64,000 bases of DNA from Acanthosepion esculentum. Its lineage: Eukaryota > Mollusca > Cephalopoda > Sepiida > Sepiidae. Numbering within the stretch: the first letter of the stretch is position 1; the number at the start of each line of letters is the position of its first letter. Made by a program: the position numbers and the translations under genes. The notes under the pieces are model-generated. The model was not told the origin of the DNA, did not search any database, and worked only from the letters and a program-made list of their open reading frames with translations. This document shows, in pieces, positions 61,601 through 64,000 of this stretch. The stretch lies in assembly GCA_964036315.1 (NCBI GenBank), contig CAXIWW010000817.1, positions 841,501 through 905,500 on the forward strand, in the 5' to 3' direction.

Positions 61601-61888
61601 AACAGCTCATAGCAAAAGTGCCAAAACTGATAGCAAAAATGCCAACAGCTGATAGCAAAAGTGCCAGCAGCTGATAGCAAAAGTGCCAACAGCTGATAGC
61701 AAAAGTGCCAACAGCAACACAGCTGATAGCAAAAGTGCCAACAGCTGATAGCAAAATTGCCAACAGCTGATAGCAAAAGTGCCAACAGCTGATACCAAAA
61801 GTGCCAAAAGCTGATAGCAAAAGTGCCAACAGCTGATAGCAAAAGTGCCAACAGCTGATAGCAAAAGTGCCAAAAGATGATACCAAAA

Positions 61889-62483
61889 GTGCCAACAGCT
61901 GATAGCAAAAGTGCCAACGGCTGATAGCAAAAGTGCCAACAGCTGATAGCAAAAGCGCCAAAAGCTGATAGCAAAAGTGCCAACAGCTGATAGCAAAAGT
62001 GCCAACAGCTAATAGCAAAAGTGCCAACACCACCACAGTGCCAACTAGTCCTAGGTATGACTATAAACTACATTTGACAGCAAGGCTTCTGATCACAAAG
62101 GGTCCAAGCTATGAGCAAATAGTGACCCCCCCACTAAAAAAAAAAACACTATGAAATTATAAAAATACATGTTTATATAAAAACTTGCGAACAACACCAG
62201 TTGATAGCAACAGTGCAAACAGCACCACAGCTGATAGCAAAAGTGCCAACAGCTGATAGCAAAAGTGCCAACGGCTGATAGCAAAAGTGCCAACAGCTGA
62301 TAGCAAAAGCGCCAAAAGCTGATAGCAAAAGTGCCAACAGCTGATAGCAAAAGTGCCAACAGCTAATAGCAAAAGTGCCAACACCACCACAGTGCCAACT
62401 ATTCCTAGGTATGACTATAAACTACATTTGACAGCAAGGCTTCTGATCACAAAGGGTCCAAGCTATGAGCAAATAGTGACACC
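61889..62483 (+). repeat. 354-bp duplication in satellite C
   Basis: The run CAACGGCTGATAGC, AAAAGCGCCAAAAGCTG, ACAGCTAATAGC, CAACACCACCACAG, then TACATTTGACAGC and GGGTCCAAGCTATGAGC occurs at about 61915-62110 and 62269-62464 with a 354-bp offset. Only a few bases differ, such as CTAGTCC against CTATTCC at the marker. Limits are approximately 61889-62125 and 62243-62483. Confidence 0.85.
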
Positions 62484-62984
62484 CCACTAAAAAAAAAACA
62501 TTATCAATGTATAAAAATACATGTTTATATAAAAACTTGCGAACAACACCAGTTGATAGCAAAAGTGCCAACAGCACCACAGCTGATAGCAAAAGTGCCA
62601 ACAGCACCACATTGCCAACTTGTCCAAGGTATGACTATAAACTACATCTGACAGCAAGGCTTCTGATCACAAAGGGTCCCAGCTATGAGCAAATAGTTAA
62701 CCCCACTAAAAAAAAACACTATGAAAGTATAAAAATACATGTTTATATAAAAACTTGCGAACAACACCAGTTGATAGCAAAAGTGCCAACAGCACCACAG
62801 CTGATAGCAAAAGTGCCAACAGCTGATAGCAAAAGTGCCAACAGCTGATAGCAAAAGTGCAAACAGCTGATAGCAAAAGTGCCAACAGCTGATGGCAAAA
62901 GTGCCAACAGCTGATAGCAAAAGTGCCAACAGCACTACAGTGCCAACTAGTCCTAGGTATGATTATAAACTATATCTGACAGCA

Positions 62985-63005
62985 AGGCTTCTGAGCACTT
63001 TTACT
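62985..63005. other. Inversion breakpoint 3, forward to reverse satellite C
   Basis: The forward core reads CAGCAAGGCTTCTGA to 62994 and then changes to GCACTTTTACTATCATCTG, the reverse complement of a 22-bp unit. The forward core would have continued TCACAAAGGG, so TGA(T/G)CAC is shared apart from one base. This gives microhomology of about 3 bp on either side. Only one end of this inversion lies in the window. Confidence 0.88.
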
Positions 63006-64000
63006 ATCATCTGTTGGCACTTTTGCTATCAGCTGTTGGCACTTTTGGTATCAGCTGTTGGAACTTTTGCTATCAGCTGTTGGCACTTTTGCTATCAGCT
63101 CTGGTGCTGTTGGCACTTTTGCTATCAACTGGTGTTGTTCGCAAGTTTTTATATAAACATGTATTTTTATACTTTCATATTGTTTTTTTTTACTGGGGGG
63201 TCACTATTTGCTCATAGCTGTGACCTTTGTGATCAGAAGCCTTGCTGTCAGATTTAGTTTATAGTCATACCTAGGACTAATCGTTACTGTGGTGCTGTTG
63301 GCACTTTTGCTATCAGCTGTTGGCACTTTTGCTATCAGCTGTTGGCACTTTTGCTATCAGCTGTTGGCACTTTTGGTATCATCTGTTGACACTTTTGCTA
63401 TCAGCTGTTGGCACTTTTGCTATCAGCTTTTGGCACTTTTGCTATCAGCTGGTGTTGTTCGCAAGTTTTTATATAAACATGTATATTTATACTATCATAG
63501 TGTTTTTTTTAGTGGGGGGTCACTATTTGCTCATAGCTGGGAATCTTTGTGATCAGAAGCCTTTCTGTCAGATGTAGTTTATAGTCATACCTAGGACTAG
63601 TTGGAACTGTGGTGCTGTTGGCACTTTTGCTATCAGCTGTTGGCACTTTTGCTATCAGCTGTTGGCACATTTGGTATCAGATGTTGGCAATTTTGCTATC
63701 AGCTGTTGGCACTTTTGCTTTCAGCTGTTGGCACTTTTGTTATCAGCTGTTGGCACTTTTGCTATCAGCTGTGGTGCTGTTGGCACTTTTGCTATCAACT
63801 GGTGTTGTTCGCAAGGTTTTATATAGCTTGGACCCTTTGTGATCAGAAGACTTGCTGTCAGATGTAGTTTATAGTCATACCTAGGACTAGTTGGCACTGT
63901 GGTGCCGTTGGCACTTTTGCTATCAGCTGTTGGCACTTTTGCTATCAGCTGTTTGCACTTTTGCTATCAGCTGTTGTGCTGTTGGCACTTTTGCTATCAA
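62995..64000 (-). repeat. Satellite C block C4, reverse cassettes, continues past window end
   Basis: Reverse cassettes have markers at 63270, 63590 and 63880. The core near 63826 is truncated: GTTCGCAAGGTTTTATATA passes directly to GCTTGGACCCTTTGTGATC. The A-tract and the ACATGTATTTTTATAC part are therefore lost. The block ends inside a 22-bp array at the window edge, reading CTATCAA. Confidence 0.93.

Larger units (their letters stand above)
50379..62994 (+). repeat. Satellite C block C3, forward cassettes
   Basis: Forward cassettes resume. Core markers are at 50582, 50843, 51259, 51524, 52670, 52933, 53196, 53482, 53922, 54140, 54404, 54669, 55132, 55396, 55777, 56085, 56435, 56689, 56975, 57347, 57611, 57896, 58247, 58532, 58773, 59080, 59587, 59850, 60136, 60399, 60730, 61060, 61431, 62045, 62399, 62619 and 62947 (37 cores). 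Spacings of 218 and 220 (ending at 54140 and 62619) are cassettes with one bracketed unit. The largest spacing, 1146 bp, lies between 51524 and 52670. Minus-strand open frames of 60-211 codons are repeat artefacts. Confidence 0.95.

Noticed and set aside
12069..63867. Many 60-256-codon hydrophobic open frames resembling multi-pass membrane proteins
   Set aside because: They are the translation of 22-bp units in the reverse sense, repeat in three frames, and change strand exactly where the satellite inverts. They end at stops in each core.
12228..64000. CRISPR array or plasmid iterons based on 22-bp repeats
   Set aside because: Units are directly adjacent with no spacers, no cas-like or replication gene is present, and the cassette structure with long inverted blocks is that of a eukaryotic satellite.
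1..64000. Telomere repeats, rRNA or tRNA genes, retrotransposon coding regions
   Set aside because: I looked for TTAGGG-type runs, conserved rRNA stretches, tRNA-like folds and reverse transcriptase or transposase motifs and saw none. All sequence is accounted for by satellites A, B and C.
12228..64000. Satellite C as the avian W-chromosome XhoI/EcoRI family of about 21-bp units
   Set aside because: Those families are described as having alternating A-runs and T-runs in each short unit. The 22-bp unit here has one A-run and no T-run on the same strand, and the core of about 170 bp is not part of that description. I cannot run a database search to settle it.

Overview
This window is satellite DNA from end to end. 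I found no protein-coding gene, RNA gene, transposon open reading frame or CRISPR array that I can support. Three unrelated tandem-repeat families abut one another, each with higher-order structure and local inversions. This points to a eukaryotic nuclear genome, in a heterochromatic block such as pericentromeric, subtelomeric or sex-chromosome DNA. Decay of CpG to TpG/CpA inside the repeats suggests germline CpG methylation. I cannot name the species, and I do not recognise any of the three families from memory. LAYOUT. (1) Satellite A, 1-2450: a 60-bp monomer, with about four monomers inverted at 294-546. (2) Satellite B, 2451-12226: a C- and A-rich minisatellite built from interspersed 31-bp and 43-bp units, with internal segmental duplications of about 431 and 789 bp. 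(3) Satellite C, 12228-64000: a composite satellite. Each cassette is a conserved core of about 170 bp (AT-rich half, A-tract, TATATAAA motif) followed by a variable number of 22-bp units. About 150 cores are present. C lies in four orientation blocks: forward 12228-33374, reverse 33375-50378, forward 50379-62994, reverse 62995-64000 (running off the window). HOW IT BEHAVES. Spacing between successive C cores is quantised at about 197 + 22n bp, so cassettes differ mainly by whole 22-bp units. Runs of cassettes have been duplicated as higher-order repeats: about 3.8 kb spacing at 15.3/19.2 kb, 747 bp at 25.7-27.9 kb, about 1.34 kb at 28-30 kb, 1111 bp at 36-38 kb, about 1.70 kb at 38-40.5 kb, 1493 bp at 42.4/43.9 kb, 1164 bp at 47.9-50.25 kb and 354 bp at 62 kb. 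The reverse block 33375-50378 looks like one 17-kb inversion: joining its two outer core fragments restores a core lacking only 5 nt. The long open frames on both strands are a by-product of stop-poor repeat units. The B periods (31, 43) and the C period (22) are all 1 modulo 3, so each array reads the same peptide cycle in all three frames of a strand. Coordinates of block edges are read by eye and are good to a few bases at named junctions and a few tens of bases for duplication limits.
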